Assembly (NCBI GenBank): GCA_965116595.1
Contig: OZ220708.1
Coordinates: 1,116,001 to 1,180,000 of the forward strand
Source: G963663315 sp963668255
GTDB taxonomy: Bacteria > Pseudomonadota > Gammaproteobacteria > Arenicellales > Poriferihabitantaceae
Direction of reading: 5' to 3'
Length of the DNA: 64,000 bases
Below the pieces are notes generated by a model. That model was not told where the DNA came from. It made no database searches and saw only the letters and a list, made by a program, of their open reading frames with translations. Made by a program: the position numbers and the translations under genes. Positions 16,300-25,974 of the stretch are shown here, piece by piece (the first letter of the stretch is position 1; the number at the start of each line of letters is the position of its first letter).

Positions 16300-18451
16300 C
16301 CTTCTGGAGAGGCACAGTTCCGCTGCCTCCCCACAGAAGGACAACCTGTTCAATGACCTGAACGGGGTACTGGAAAGCTATCTTGACGAGTCTGTTGTCC
16401 TTGAGATATATCGGGCAACCATTTATGGCGCCGAAGCCCATAAGGGCCAGAAGAGAAAAAGCGGCGAAGACTATATTCACCATCCTATTGCGGTTGCGCG
16501 AATTCTTGGAGAGATGCGCATGGACAGTCGTACCATCATCGCTGCAATCCTGCACGATGTGGTCGAAGACACCGACATCACCTTGCAACAAATATCGCAG
16601 GAATTCGGAGAAGACATATCAATTCTGGTTGACGGGGTCAGCAAGGTCAGTCAACTGGAACTCGAATCAAGGGAGCACGCTGAAGCCGCCTCTTTTCGCA
16701 AGATGTTCATGGCCATGGCCCAGGACATCCGGGTGATTATTATCAAACTCGTCGACCGCCTGCATAACATGCACACCCTGGCATCATTGGACGACATCCG
16801 CAAACGCAGAATCGCACGCCAGACCCTGGAGATTTATGCGCCTATGGCCAATCGTCTCGGGATGCGTGAACTGGCGCAGAAACTCGAGGATTTGAGCCTG
16901 ATCAACCTGTACCCGAAGCGTTTCAAGGCAATCGAGAAGAAACTCAGGACTTCCAGACGCGGTAGAAAATCCGTGGTCAACGAAGTCTGTAAAAACTTAC
17001 AGAAAAAGCTGGAAATGAACGGCCTTGTTGCAGATGTCTACGGCCGCGAAAAAAATATCTACAGTGTCTATTGCAAGATGCAACAGAAAAAACTGTCACT
17101 CAAGGATGTCAAGGATATCAATGCAATTCGAGTCATTACTGAACGCCGACCGCATTGTTATCAGGCGCTGGGGGTCATTCATCAGCTCTATAAACCGAGG
17201 CCCGAAAGCTTCAAGGACTATGTTGCAATTCCCAAGATAAACGGCTACCAGTCGCTGCATACAGTGGTTGTCGGACCGTATGGACAACCGGTGGAAGTCC
17301 AGATTCGAAGTCGGTCGATGCATCGAACTGCGGAAAAAGGGGTGGCATCCCATTGGCTTTACAAAACAGCAACCACCGGGGAGCACGCACCACAGCAACT
17401 GGCGCAGCAGTGGCTGAGCAGTTTTCTTGAGTCCCAATCCATGTCGAGTGATTCGGGAGAATATCTTGAACATCTCAAAGCGGACCTGTTTCCGGATGAG
17501 GTCTATGTGTTTACACCAAAAGGAGATATCAAAAGGCTGCCCCGGGGTTCGACGGCGCTGGATTTTGCCTATGCCGTACACTCTGATATCGGTGACCATT
17601 GTGTGGGTGCACAGATCAATCAGGCGATGGTCCCTCTGCACGAAATTCTCTCGAATGGGGATCATGTCGAAGTAAAAACATCGCAATCTTCACGACCGAT
17701 CCCTTCGTGGCTTGACTATGCGGTCACTTCCAGGGCCAGGGCTTCAATTCGCCATTATCTGAATCAGCAAAAAAAGAAGGAATCCCTGAGGCTCGGTCGA
17801 AAACTGCTCCGTTCCGCGCTTACCAACCAGGGTTATCGCCGGCCCAGGATTTCGAAATCCGATAAGGTCAACCTGTTAAAGCATCTCGGACTGGATGATT
17901 GGGAGCAACTTCTGATAGACATCGGTTTTGGCAGGCGATTGCCCAGACTGGTAGCAAAACAATTGATCGCGGAGTCTGCGGCGCAACATCACCCCGAATT
18001 ACCTGAGCACAAGAGCCCTGCGTTGACCATAAGGGGAACCGAACGATTGTTGATCACTTATGCCAATTGTTGCAATCCGGTCCCTGGGGATAAAATCATC
18101 GGAACCACAACCAGTGGCAGGGGACTCGTCGTCCATCGCTCCACTTGCAAGAACAGTAAAATTATCTTCCGCCATCCCGACAACCTGTTTCATCTCAACT
18201 GGTCGGATGACACCAAAGGCAAATTCCAGGTGCAGATCAACGTAGAAGTGAAAGATACGCCCGGTGTACTTGCCAGGGTGAGCAATATCATTGCCAAATT
18301 CAATTCCAATATAAACAATGCCTCGGTGGATCAACGGCATAATACTTCCTTCATGACGTTCACTATTGAAGTCTCGGACCGGCAACACCTGGCCAGTATC
18401 ATGCGGCGACTGCGCAACGAATCCAGTGTTGTCAAACTGGCGAGGGCCTGA
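16262..18451 (+). CDS. spoT: bifunctional (p)ppGpp synthetase/hydrolase SpoT
   Basis: This enzyme makes and degrades ppGpp. The HD hydrolase domain shows HHPIAVA, LHDVVED and LVDRLHNMHT. The synthetase has YQSLHTVVVGP and EVQIRSRSMH. A TGS domain follows (VFTPKGDIKRLPRGSTALDF), then a helical/zinc-finger region (ANCCNPVPGD) and a C-terminal ACT domain. The start is uncertain: an ATG at 16199 would overlap rpoZ by 101 bases, while the ATG at 16262 (MVLAQRWKKR) overlaps by 38. I use the latter, giving about 729 residues. The HD motif is intact, favouring SpoT over hydrolase-dead RelA. Confidence 0.95.
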   Translation: MVLAQRWKKRLSDLLERHSSAASPQKDNLFNDLNGVLESYLDESVVLEIYRATIYGAEAHKGQKRKSGEDYIHHPIAVARILGEMRMDSRTIIAAILHDVVEDTDITLQQISQEFGEDISILVDGVSKVSQLELESREHAEAASFRKMFMAMAQDIRVIIIKLVDRLHNMHTLASLDDIRKRRIARQTLEIYAPMANRLGMRELAQKLEDLSLINLYPKRFKAIEKKLRTSRRGRKSVVNEVCKNLQKKLEMNGLVADVYGREKNIYSVYCKMQQKKLSLKDVKDINAIRVITERRPHCYQALGVIHQLYKPRPESFKDYVAIPKINGYQSLHTVVVGPYGQPVEVQIRSRSMHRTAEKGVASHWLYKTATTGEHAPQQLAQQWLSSFLESQSMSSDSGEYLEHLKADLFPDEVYVFTPKGDIKRLPRGSTALDFAYAVHSDIGDHCVGAQINQAMVPLHEILSNGDHVEVKTSQSSRPIPSWLDYAVTSRARASIRHYLNQQKKKESLRLGRKLLRSALTNQGYRRPRISKSDKVNLLKHLGLDDWEQLLIDIGFGRRLPRLVAKQLIAESAAQHHPELPEHKSPALTIRGTERLLITYANCCNPVPGDKIIGTTTSGRGLVVHRSTCKNSKIIFRHPDNLFHLNWSDDTKGKFQVQINVEVKDTPGVLARVSNIIAKFNSNINNASVDQRHNTSFMTFTIEVSDRQHLASIMRRLRNESSVVKLARA

Positions 18452-18457
18452 CTGAAC

Positions 18458-18934
18458 ATGTCGCCACATAAAATTATCTTTGTCTGTCTGGGTAATATAT
18501 GCAGATCCCCCACAGCGGAAGGAGTGCTCAGGAAACAGGTATCCGAAAGGGGGCTGGAGAATCTGTTCGAAATCGATTCAGCGGGGACAGGTGACTGGCA
18601 TCTGGGACATCCTCCTGACAAACGCGCCATTGAGGCCGCCCTGGCCCGGGGTATCGACTTGTCACCCCTGCGCGCGCGACAGATCACCGCCAGCGATATG
18701 CTTTATTACGACACCATCATTGCGATGGACAATCAGAATTTTTCCAGACTGAAATCTTTGGCGCCGGCCGATCACCGACACAAGATCCGGCTTCTTTTAC
18801 AGTACGGAAACTCTGGAAATCGGGAGGTACCCGATCCCTACTACGGAGGCGACCACGGATTCGACCTGGTGCTTGACCTGATTGAAGAGTCCTGCCAGGA
18901 ATTGCTGGATCACCTGTTACCCGATCGACGATGA
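18458..18934 (+). CDS. low-molecular-weight protein tyrosine phosphatase
   Basis: The P-loop CLGNICRSP (C-x5-R) lies near residue 10 and the general-acid DPYYGG loop lies near the C-terminus, both intact. At 158 residues it has the family's usual length. Relatives (Wzb/YfkJ type) dephosphorylate tyrosine kinases or other proteins. No tyrosine kinase or polysaccharide export gene is adjacent. It starts seven bases after spoT and overlaps the next gene by four bases (ATGA), so the two are translationally coupled. Confidence 0.92.
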   Translation: MSPHKIIFVCLGNICRSPTAEGVLRKQVSERGLENLFEIDSAGTGDWHLGHPPDKRAIEAALARGIDLSPLRARQITASDMLYYDTIIAMDNQNFSRLKSLAPADHRHKIRLLLQYGNSGNREVPDPYYGGDHGFDLVLDLIEESCQELLDHLLPDRR

Positions 18935-19422
18935 CCGCTGGCATCGCTCTTGATATTGATATCGGCGATCAAACGCTGAAAGTGATTGATGAAAACGACT
19001 GCGTTTGCAAGACCTATCCTGTTTCGACAGCCGCACGTGGAGCGGGGCAACAAATGGATAGCGAATGTACTCCCACAGGCAAACACGTCATCCGTGCCAA
19101 GATTGGGGCCGGCCAGCCGCTGAATACTGTTTTTCGTGGTCGCAGGCCGAGCGGTGAAATATACCGGACAGGCATGCAGGACGCCGAACCCGGCAAGGAC
19201 TGGATTCTGACCCGGATCCTCTGGTTAAGCGGATGCGAGCCTGGATTTAATCGTCTCGGAAATGTTGACAGCATGCGTCGATATATTTACCTGCATGGCA
19301 CACCTGATGAGGTTGAAATGGGTATTCCGGGTTCACACGGTTGTATACGGGTTCGTAATCATGATCTGCTTGAACTGTTTGACATGGTTTCAGTAGGCAC
19401 CATTGTCACTATCCGTGCCTGA
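18931..19422 (+). CDS. L,D-transpeptidase (YkuD family), short form
   Basis: The YkuD catalytic motif is complete: YLHGTPDE, then GSHGCIRVRN with the nucleophile Cys and His. The 163-residue protein has no signal peptide or membrane segment, starting directly with MTAGIALDIDIGDQTLKVID, so it may be cytoplasmic or exported by another route. YkuD enzymes normally form or edit peptidoglycan cross-links in the periplasm. It is coupled to the phosphatase upstream by an ATGA overlap and followed six bases later by nagZ, another cell-wall gene, suggesting a muropeptide-recycling context. Confidence 0.88.
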   Translation: MTAGIALDIDIGDQTLKVIDENDCVCKTYPVSTAARGAGQQMDSECTPTGKHVIRAKIGAGQPLNTVFRGRRPSGEIYRTGMQDAEPGKDWILTRILWLSGCEPGFNRLGNVDSMRRYIYLHGTPDEVEMGIPGSHGCIRVRNHDLLELFDMVSVGTIVTIRA

Positions 19423-19427
19423 ACCGG

Positions 19428-20411
19428 ATGCGCAAGCCGATTGACCTGCCTTTGGGGCCGCTGATGGTGGATGTGGGCGGACTTGAACTTACCGACGATG
19501 ACTTTGATCTACTTTCATTGCCTGCTGTCGGTGCGGTGATTCTGTTCAGTCGAAACTTTGAATCCCGGCCGCAGGTATCAGCGATGATCAATCGGATCAA
19601 ATCAATTCGCAACCCCGCTTTACTGATCGCGGTGGATCAGGAAGGGGGCAGGGTGCAGAGATTCAGAAAGGGCTTTTCAGCCCTGCCCGCTGCCCTCGAA
19701 TTCGGCAGGATTTACGACCATGACCCGGACCAGGCACTGGCGATGTGTCAGGATACAGGTAAGGTGATGGCCCGGGAACTGATTGAAGTCGGTGTCGATT
19801 TCAGTTTCGCACCGGTACTTGACTGTGCAAACAGCAATAGCAGCGTGATCGGCGATCGTGGCTTTCATCATCACCCGAAAGTGATTTCGGAACTGGCCGG
19901 CGCCTTTATCAACGGTATGAACACCGGGGGAATGGCGGCCATCGGCAAGCACTTTCCGGGACACGGTGGAGTCATTGAAGACTCGCACGCAGAGTTGCCG
20001 GTCGACAATCGCACCATGAAGGAACTGGAGGGCTGTGACCTGATACCCTATAAAAGTCTGGTTGACAGACTGGGGGGTATCATGACCGCCCATGTGCTTT
20101 TTCCGAATATCGATGTTGAGTTGCCGACTTATTCACCATTCTGGATACAGTCGATACTGCGGAAAAATCTGGGATTCAGGGGCCTGGTTTTCAGCGATGA
20201 CCTGAGCATGAAAGGAGCCGAGGGCGCCGGCACACCCCTGCAGCGGACACAACGTGCATTGCAGGCCGGCTGTGACATGGCGCTGCTCTGCAATGACCGT
20301 CCGGCCGCCAATGAAGTCGCCCGAAAACTGGGAATACCGGAGCCAGGCACGCAAGACCCGGCCAAAATCAATCGCATCGAAAGAATGCGCGCCTCTGGCG
20401 CCGCCTCCTGA
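19428..20411 (+). CDS. nagZ: beta-N-acetylhexosaminidase NagZ (glycoside hydrolase 3)
   Basis: NagZ removes N-acetylglucosamine from anhydromuropeptides during peptidoglycan recycling in the cytoplasm. The family motifs are clear: AVDQEGGRVQRF, GKHFPGHG with the catalytic loop His, and the FSDDLSMKGA motif with the nucleophile Asp. The 327-residue length fits. It is the last gene of the phosphatase, transpeptidase, nagZ run, with about 150 bases of spacer before the transporter operon. Confidence 0.95.
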   Translation: MRKPIDLPLGPLMVDVGGLELTDDDFDLLSLPAVGAVILFSRNFESRPQVSAMINRIKSIRNPALLIAVDQEGGRVQRFRKGFSALPAALEFGRIYDHDPDQALAMCQDTGKVMARELIEVGVDFSFAPVLDCANSNSSVIGDRGFHHHPKVISELAGAFINGMNTGGMAAIGKHFPGHGGVIEDSHAELPVDNRTMKELEGCDLIPYKSLVDRLGGIMTAHVLFPNIDVELPTYSPFWIQSILRKNLGFRGLVFSDDLSMKGAEGAGTPLQRTQRALQAGCDMALLCNDRPAANEVARKLGIPEPGTQDPAKINRIERMRASGAAS

Positions 20412-20564
20412 CATGGGCTGTTAAGGGCTTGTCCCCGACCCGGTCAGGCAGTATACTGACGAACATAGCGAAAGTGCATTCCGGGCAGTTCGCATATCCA
20501 CGTCGGGTTGTAGTATGCACTTGATTCTTCGATAATTTTTCCATCTTACAAGAGGAGGCATACC

Positions 20565-21641
20565 ATGCGATTTTTCGCAAAAATCCCGGCTTTCATCGTT
20601 GCGGTCACTATGGGCATAACCACCGCCGCACAGGCGGAATCCCTACGGCTCCTGACCTGGGGTTCGTACGCTCCGGAAGAGTTGATTCAGAAATTCGAGG
20701 CGGAGTATCCAGACATTGACGTAGAGATCACCTATTCAAACAATGAAGAGATGATCGCCAAATTGCGGGCCACAGGCGGCGCCGGTTTCGACCTGGCGCA
20801 ACCCAGCCATGACCGCATCCATGCCGCGCATCTGGAATACAACATTTACAAACCACTGGACTTGTCCCGGATCAACACCGATGTCATGGAACCAGGTCTT
20901 CTGGACGGCGTGAAGGCGAATACCACGATTGACGGTGAAGTGTACGCGGTTCCGCATCAGTGGGGGACTTCCGGATTGATGGCGGACATTTCCAAAGCCC
21001 CTGACCTGAAAAGCTGGGCGGATCTGTGCGACCCAAAATATAAAGGCAAGACTTCCATGCGCCTGAAGCGAACCATTCTGCTCGGTACCGCATTCGCCAT
21101 GGGCGAAGACCCGTTTGCGGCGTATGCCGACTTGGACAAGTATCAGTCGATTCTCGATGCGGCTGTCGAAAAACTGATCGCCTGCAAGGACAATATCAAG
21201 GCTTACTGGGTAGGCGGTGACGACCTGTCGGCAATGATGCTGTCCGGCGAAATAGTCGCTTCTGAAACCTGGGACTCCACTGCCTACAGACTATTCGGCC
21301 AGAATGAAAATATCGTCTTCGTCCCACCTGAAACCGGCGCATTGGCATGGATTGATACTTTCGCCCTGCCGCGCAAGGGCGAAGCCGATGATGCCGCATA
21401 CAAGTGGATCAACTTCGTATTGAGGCCGGAAAACGTCACTGTGATGTCTGCGAGCTCCGGAGCTATTGCAGCGGTCAAGGGTGGTCCCGACCTGTTGCCG
21501 CCCGACAAGAAAGCGGCGGTGACTGCCGCCTTCAGCCCGGAAGACATTGCCAATCTGCAGTTCTTCGCGAACATTCCTCCGGGCATCGAAGACATGGAAG
21601 GAAAGGCTCTTGAAAAAATCAAGGCGGCCACTGGTAACTAG
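20565..21641 (+). CDS. periplasmic substrate-binding protein, PotD/spermidine-putrescine type
   Basis: A signal peptide (MRFFAKIPAFIVAVTMGITT, with cleavage after AQA) precedes a mature domain beginning ESLRLLTWGSYAPEELIQKF, typical of the polyamine/iron-type binding-protein family. The mature sequence includes WGTSGLMAD and AWIDTFALPRKG. A ribosome-binding site (AAGAGGAGG) lies before the ATG. It is the first gene of an ABC operon with the ATPase and two permeases. The ligand may be a polyamine, but an amino-acid-like or quaternary amine is equally possible given the creatinase-like hydrolase downstream. Confidence 0.9.
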   Translation: MRFFAKIPAFIVAVTMGITTAAQAESLRLLTWGSYAPEELIQKFEAEYPDIDVEITYSNNEEMIAKLRATGGAGFDLAQPSHDRIHAAHLEYNIYKPLDLSRINTDVMEPGLLDGVKANTTIDGEVYAVPHQWGTSGLMADISKAPDLKSWADLCDPKYKGKTSMRLKRTILLGTAFAMGEDPFAAYADLDKYQSILDAAVEKLIACKDNIKAYWVGGDDLSAMMLSGEIVASETWDSTAYRLFGQNENIVFVPPETGALAWIDTFALPRKGEADDAAYKWINFVLRPENVTVMSASSGAIAAVKGGPDLLPPDKKAAVTAAFSPEDIANLQFFANIPPGIEDMEGKALEKIKAATGN

Positions 21642-21732
21642 AATTATTTGACTGTCTGTTCGGAGACGTTGTGCCCGATTTCATGTCTGCGCAACGACTC
21701 TCCGGACAAACTCATATTTTCCTGCCCGGTGG

Positions 21733-22866
21733 ATGTGCGCCTTGACCTCTTCCACAGTCCGAGACCTCGAATGCATTGATCTTTGCAAGGACTTCGGCTC
21801 CATCCGCGCAGTGAAGAATGTCTCGTTTGACATTCCACAAGGATCGTTTTTCTCAATTCTCGGACCTTCCGGTTGCGGCAAGACGACCTTGATGAGAATG
21901 GTTGCCGGATTCGAGACCCCTGATTCCGGAGAAATCAGGATTCGCGGCAAATCTGTTGTAAATACACCGGCGAACAAGCGTAACGTCAAGATGGTGTTCC
22001 AGCATCTCGCTCTTTTCCCGATGATGAATGTTTATGAGAACATTGCGTATGGCCTGAGGTGCAACGGCGTGCAGAAAACCGAAATAGAACACAGGGTGAA
22101 GGATGTTCTGAAACGGGTCGCACTGCCGGATGTCGCGGAACGGGAAATTCACGAATTGTCCGGCGGACAGAAACAACGTATCGCGATCGCCAGGTGCATG
22201 GTCCTGGACCCGGACGTTCTGTTGCTTGACGAACCGCTTGGCGCACTGGATCTGAAGTTACGCGAAGCCATGAAGATTGAACTGAAACTGTTACAGCACC
22301 AGTTCAACACGACGTTCGTCTATATCACTCATGATCAGGGCGAGGCATTGGTGATGTCAGATCACGTGGCCATTATGAACCAGGGTGAATTCGAGCAAGT
22401 AGGCACGCCCCAGGAGTTGTACCATGCCCCCGATACCGCCTTTGTAGCGGGGTTTGTGGGTGAAAGCAACCGCTGGACGGGACAGGTGGTCAATTTTGAC
22501 GGAGAGACCGTAAAGGTCGATACGGACGGCGGACTGAGCCTGATCTGTAATGCGTCCGGATTAACCACGAGACAAATCGGGCAATCGGTAAAAGTGTTCG
22601 TGCGACCTGAATTCATTCGGTCCGGGCGGGTTGGGGGAGCATCGACAAATTCGCGGGAGGCAAAAGAGAACACCCACAAGGGCAAGGTGGACAGTCTTTT
22701 GTTCAACGGCGCCAACAGCCGGATTCTGGTTCGGGATCGGTCCGGTCAACTGATTGAAGCCGATGTAACCCTGACCGGCGGAACCGACGACTTTCGTCCG
22801 GGTGAAGAAGTCAGGCTGGTCTGGTCTTCAGGCCAGACAATGTGCTTCGCGGCGCAATTTGACTGA
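21733..22866 (+). CDS. ABC transporter ATP-binding protein, PotA type
   Basis: This 377-residue ATPase has Walker A GPSGCGKTT, the LSGGQKQR signature, Walker B DVLLLDEPLGALD, and a C-terminal TOBE-type regulatory domain (about 290-377). It lies about 90 bases after the binding protein, and the next gene starts three bases after its stop. It energises the transporter at the inner face of the membrane. The first 10 residues (MCALTSSTVR) are not conserved, so a start a little downstream is possible. Confidence 0.94.
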   Translation: MCALTSSTVRDLECIDLCKDFGSIRAVKNVSFDIPQGSFFSILGPSGCGKTTLMRMVAGFETPDSGEIRIRGKSVVNTPANKRNVKMVFQHLALFPMMNVYENIAYGLRCNGVQKTEIEHRVKDVLKRVALPDVAEREIHELSGGQKQRIAIARCMVLDPDVLLLDEPLGALDLKLREAMKIELKLLQHQFNTTFVYITHDQGEALVMSDHVAIMNQGEFEQVGTPQELYHAPDTAFVAGFVGESNRWTGQVVNFDGETVKVDTDGGLSLICNASGLTTRQIGQSVKVFVRPEFIRSGRVGGASTNSREAKENTHKGKVDSLLFNGANSRILVRDRSGQLIEADVTLTGGTDDFRPGEEVRLVWSSGQTMCFAAQFD

Positions 22867-22869
22867 GCC

Positions 22870-23733
22870 GTGCATCAGGATCTAAAACGACTCTCGCTGT
22901 TCTTGCTGTTCCTTCCCTTCGGATTGTGGATTACCCTGTTGATCGTAGTACCGCATATCGGCATGGCTGTCCTGTCATTACGCGAAAAGGTGGCCCCCCG
23001 GGTGTACGAGTACGGGCTGGGCAACTACATCGAATTCATCAACGAGCCAATCTACTGGAACACGCTGTTGCGGACTGGCTCCATGTCGCTGATTGTAACG
23101 ATTCTGGCGTTATTGATCGGTTTCCCGATCGCTTACTACATCGCGAAGGTCGCCGGATACCGGACACGGGGCGCCTTGTTTCTGTTTTGCCTCATTCCTC
23201 TTTGGGTCAGCGACCTGATCAGGGCATTCGGGTGGATTCTATTACTGCGGGAGACCGGAGTGATTTCCGGGTTTTTGCAGTGGTCGGGGATTGTCGCTGA
23301 GCCGGTGGAGTTTCTGTACAACGACGTCACCGTCATTATCGGCCTCATCTACACGGTCATTTTGTTCATGATCGTTCCGATTGCTTCGACTCTGGACGGC
23401 ATGGATAACTCCATGATTGAAGCCGGCTACAATCTGGGTGGCAGCGGGTTCACTGTGTTGAGACGCATCATCATTCCCTACGCCATGCCGGGCATCGCCT
23501 CCGGGTGCATCGTCGTTTTCATGCTGACTGCGGGAAGTTACCTGACCCCGATTCTTTTGGGCGGCAAGAACTCAAGCTGGTTTACCGAGCAAATCTATGA
23601 CCAGTTCATAACACGGTACAACTGGGAGTCGGGAGCGGCATTCGGCTTTTTCCTGCTGGCGTTTACGTCCATTGTCGTCTGGTTGGGATTGAAACTGACG
23701 GGTCAGACGCTGACCAACACGGTAGCGAGATAA
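22870..23733 (+). CDS. ABC transporter permease, PotB type
   Basis: This 287-residue inner-membrane protein has about six hydrophobic segments and the permease EAA loop (MIEAGYNLGGSGFTVLRRII...), which contacts the ATPase. The start codon is GTG (GTGCATCAG), three bases after the ATPase stop. It pairs with the downstream permease to form the channel. Confidence 0.92.
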   Translation: MHQDLKRLSLFLLFLPFGLWITLLIVVPHIGMAVLSLREKVAPRVYEYGLGNYIEFINEPIYWNTLLRTGSMSLIVTILALLIGFPIAYYIAKVAGYRTRGALFLFCLIPLWVSDLIRAFGWILLLRETGVISGFLQWSGIVAEPVEFLYNDVTVIIGLIYTVILFMIVPIASTLDGMDNSMIEAGYNLGGSGFTVLRRIIIPYAMPGIASGCIVVFMLTAGSYLTPILLGGKNSSWFTEQIYDQFITRYNWESGAAFGFFLLAFTSIVVWLGLKLTGQTLTNTVAR

Positions 23734-23745
23734 TCAGGACAGCCC

Positions 23746-24606
23746 ATGCCTCGAATCGACAACCCCGGCAGGTTTATCTGGTTATACCGGGCCTATATCC
23801 TGGCTTTCCTGATCTTTCTGGTCTCTCCGCTGGTGGCCGCAAGCATATTTGCGTTCAATGATTCCCTGTTTCCGACCCTTCCATGGCAAGGCTTCACCCT
23901 GAACTGGTTTTTCAACGATTCAGAACCGCAGTTGGGCGTGTTTCATGACCGTCGATTACTTCGGGGACTCTATTATTCATTCATTATCGCGCTGGCGGTT
24001 TCCACGTTGTCCGTATTCGTCGGCGCTTGTAACGCATTCCTGTTTGAGCGTGGCAATTTCCCCGGAAAAAACTTTTTTTATATCATGATGATCCTGCCGC
24101 TGGTGATTCCGGGGGTCATCTTGGGAATATCCATCCTGGTTCTGGCGAGCGTCGTCGCCAATGGCCTTGAGGACAACTACAACATCGAATTCGATTTTTT
24201 GCGCCCCGGGATTTTCCTCGTCGTCTTTGGCCAGTTTTCATTCATAACGACCATAACCACCCTGATCATCGCGGCCAGATTGAAAAAATTCGATATTGCA
24301 ATGGAGGAGGCCGCCCTGAATCTGGGCGCCAGTTGGAAGCGGGTACTGGCAACCGTGACCTTGCCGTTTCTTCGTCCGGCGATGATTGCGGCGGGAATTG
24401 TGGCGTTTCTGGTATCGTTTGAGAATTTCAACACGACCTTGTTCCTGGTCGGGTCAGAAGCTCCGCTTACGATCACAATGTATGACCGCATGGCCAAAGT
24501 AGGTTCCACGCCGGCGCTCAACGCCATGTCGTTCCTGCTGATCGTGGGCTCGGGAATGCTGGCGCTGTTTTCCGTAGTGGTTCAGAGGGACAAATCCCGA
24601 AAATGA
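23746..24606 (+). CDS. ABC transporter permease, PotC type
   Basis: This 286-residue membrane protein has an EAA loop (MEEAALNLGASWKRVLATV) and about six transmembrane segments, starting 12 bases after the first permease. It completes the importer. The operon appears to end here, and about 150 bases follow before the hydrolase. Confidence 0.92.
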   Translation: MPRIDNPGRFIWLYRAYILAFLIFLVSPLVAASIFAFNDSLFPTLPWQGFTLNWFFNDSEPQLGVFHDRRLLRGLYYSFIIALAVSTLSVFVGACNAFLFERGNFPGKNFFYIMMILPLVIPGVILGISILVLASVVANGLEDNYNIEFDFLRPGIFLVVFGQFSFITTITTLIIAARLKKFDIAMEEAALNLGASWKRVLATVTLPFLRPAMIAAGIVAFLVSFENFNTTLFLVGSEAPLTITMYDRMAKVGSTPALNAMSFLLIVGSGMLALFSVVVQRDKSRK

Positions 24607-24757
24607 TCAAACAGTCCGACGGAGTACACGGTAACCGAAGCCGAATTCTAATAGCGCACCCCCGGACTGCGTCCATTTCGCTTGCCTGCATCCCCAGCGC
24701 TCGAAACATACTATCTTGCCGGGCAGGAGATGCAGTTCAGATTATTCGATCATCGTA

Positions 24758-25942
24758 ATGAGCGCCGCCAATCTCCCTTTCGAGCAATCGGAATACGATG
24801 CCCGTATCGCCAGAACCCGCGCTGAAATGTCTGCGCGAGCTTTGGATACCCTGATCGTCAGCGACCCGTCGAACATGAACTGGTTGACCGGTTACGACGG
24901 CTGGTCATTCTATGTCCATCAATGCGTGATTCTGCCGATGGAGGGGAATCCGGTCTGTTTCGTTCGCGCACAGGATGCCAACGGCGCAGTACGCACAGTC
25001 TGGATGCCCGATGAGGATGTTCACGGCTATGACGAAATACGGGTGCAGAATCCACCCCTTCATCCGATGCAGGAGCTAGCGGAAGTCCTGAAGGAGCGCG
25101 GCCTCGAATCAGGCCGCCTGGGGGTCGAAATGGACAATTACTGGTATTCCGCACGCGCCCATGCTGAACTGACCAGCGGATTGCCCTTCGCCGTCCTGAC
25201 AGACAGTACCGGCCTGGTCAACTGGCAACGTGCGATCAAGAGTGAGAGGGAACTGGGATACATGAAAATCGCAGGCCGGATCGCGACCCGGATGCACGAA
25301 CATATTCTGGAGCGTGTGCAACCGGGACTACGCAAAAACGAGATGGCCGCAGAGATTTTTCACACCGGTTGCATAGGGGTAGATCACCACGGCGGAGACT
25401 ACCCTGCAATTGTGCCATTGCTGTCTTCCGGCGCGGACGCCTCAGCGCCGCATCTGACCTGGACCGATGATCCTTTCAAAAGCGGAGAAGCGACGTTTTT
25501 CGAGATAGCGGGCTGCTACCGGCGCTACCATTGCCCAACCTCGCGCACCGTGTTCCTCGGCACGCCCCCGAAAAAGTTCCTGGAAATGGAAAAGGCGGTG
25601 GTGGAGGGCATCGATGCAGGGCTGGAAATGGCTCGACCCGGCAATCAATGCCAGCAGGTCGCGGAAGCGTTTTGCCGTATTCTGGAAAAACGCACCGGCA
25701 TCAAAAAAGCAAGCCGGTGCGGCTACCCGATCGGCATTTCCTATCCCCCGGACTGGGGTGAACGCACCATGAGCCTGCGGCCGGGAGATGAAACCGTCCT
25801 CGAATGTGGAATGACGTTTCACTTTATCCCTGCCGTCTGGCAGCAAGACTGGGGCATGGAGATTACCGAAAGTTTCGTCGTCACCGGGCAGGGCGCCGAA
25901 ACTCTCGCCCATGTCCCCCGCAAAATGTTCGTGAAAAAATAA
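24758..25942 (+). CDS. M24-family creatinase-like hydrolase (ectoine-hydrolase type)
   Basis: The start at 24758 (MSAANLPFEQSEYDARIART) is preferred because the upstream extension to 24716 is not conserved-looking. The N-terminal creatinase domain (TDPSNMNWLTGYDGWSFYVHQ-like pattern) is followed by a pita-bread C-terminal domain. The usual M24 metal ligands are replaced: FFEIAGCYRRYH has Glu in place of the first Asp and Pro where the second Asp should be, and CGYPIGISYPP has Tyr for His. The enzyme is thus probably metal-independent, like creatinase and DoeA ectoine hydrolase, which it resembles. A role downstream of the neighbouring transporter (hydrolysing an imported compatible solute or amine derivative) is inferred. 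Confidence 0.82.
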   Translation: MSAANLPFEQSEYDARIARTRAEMSARALDTLIVSDPSNMNWLTGYDGWSFYVHQCVILPMEGNPVCFVRAQDANGAVRTVWMPDEDVHGYDEIRVQNPPLHPMQELAEVLKERGLESGRLGVEMDNYWYSARAHAELTSGLPFAVLTDSTGLVNWQRAIKSERELGYMKIAGRIATRMHEHILERVQPGLRKNEMAAEIFHTGCIGVDHHGGDYPAIVPLLSSGADASAPHLTWTDDPFKSGEATFFEIAGCYRRYHCPTSRTVFLGTPPKKFLEMEKAVVEGIDAGLEMARPGNQCQQVAEAFCRILEKRTGIKKASRCGYPIGISYPPDWGERTMSLRPGDETVLECGMTFHFIPAVWQQDWGMEITESFVVTGQGAETLAHVPRKMFVKK

Positions 25943-25955
25943 CCCACACGAAACC

Positions 25956-25973
25956 GCCGTGCTATAGTACGGC
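25956..25973 (+). promoter_or_regulatory. near-palindrome with extended -10 promoter abutting a start codon
   Basis: GCCGTGCTATAGTACGGC is an 18-base inverted repeat with one mismatch. It contains TGCTATAGT, an extended -10 element. The ATG of the small gene begins two bases after the repeat, about seven bases from the -10, so transcription may start at the ATG itself. Confidence 0.4.
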
Positions 25974-25974
25974 T

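Noticed and set aside
24612..24669. CAGTCCG...CGGACTG inverted repeat after the transporter as a terminator
   Set aside because: The arms are about 44 bases apart and no T run follows, so the match may be chance.
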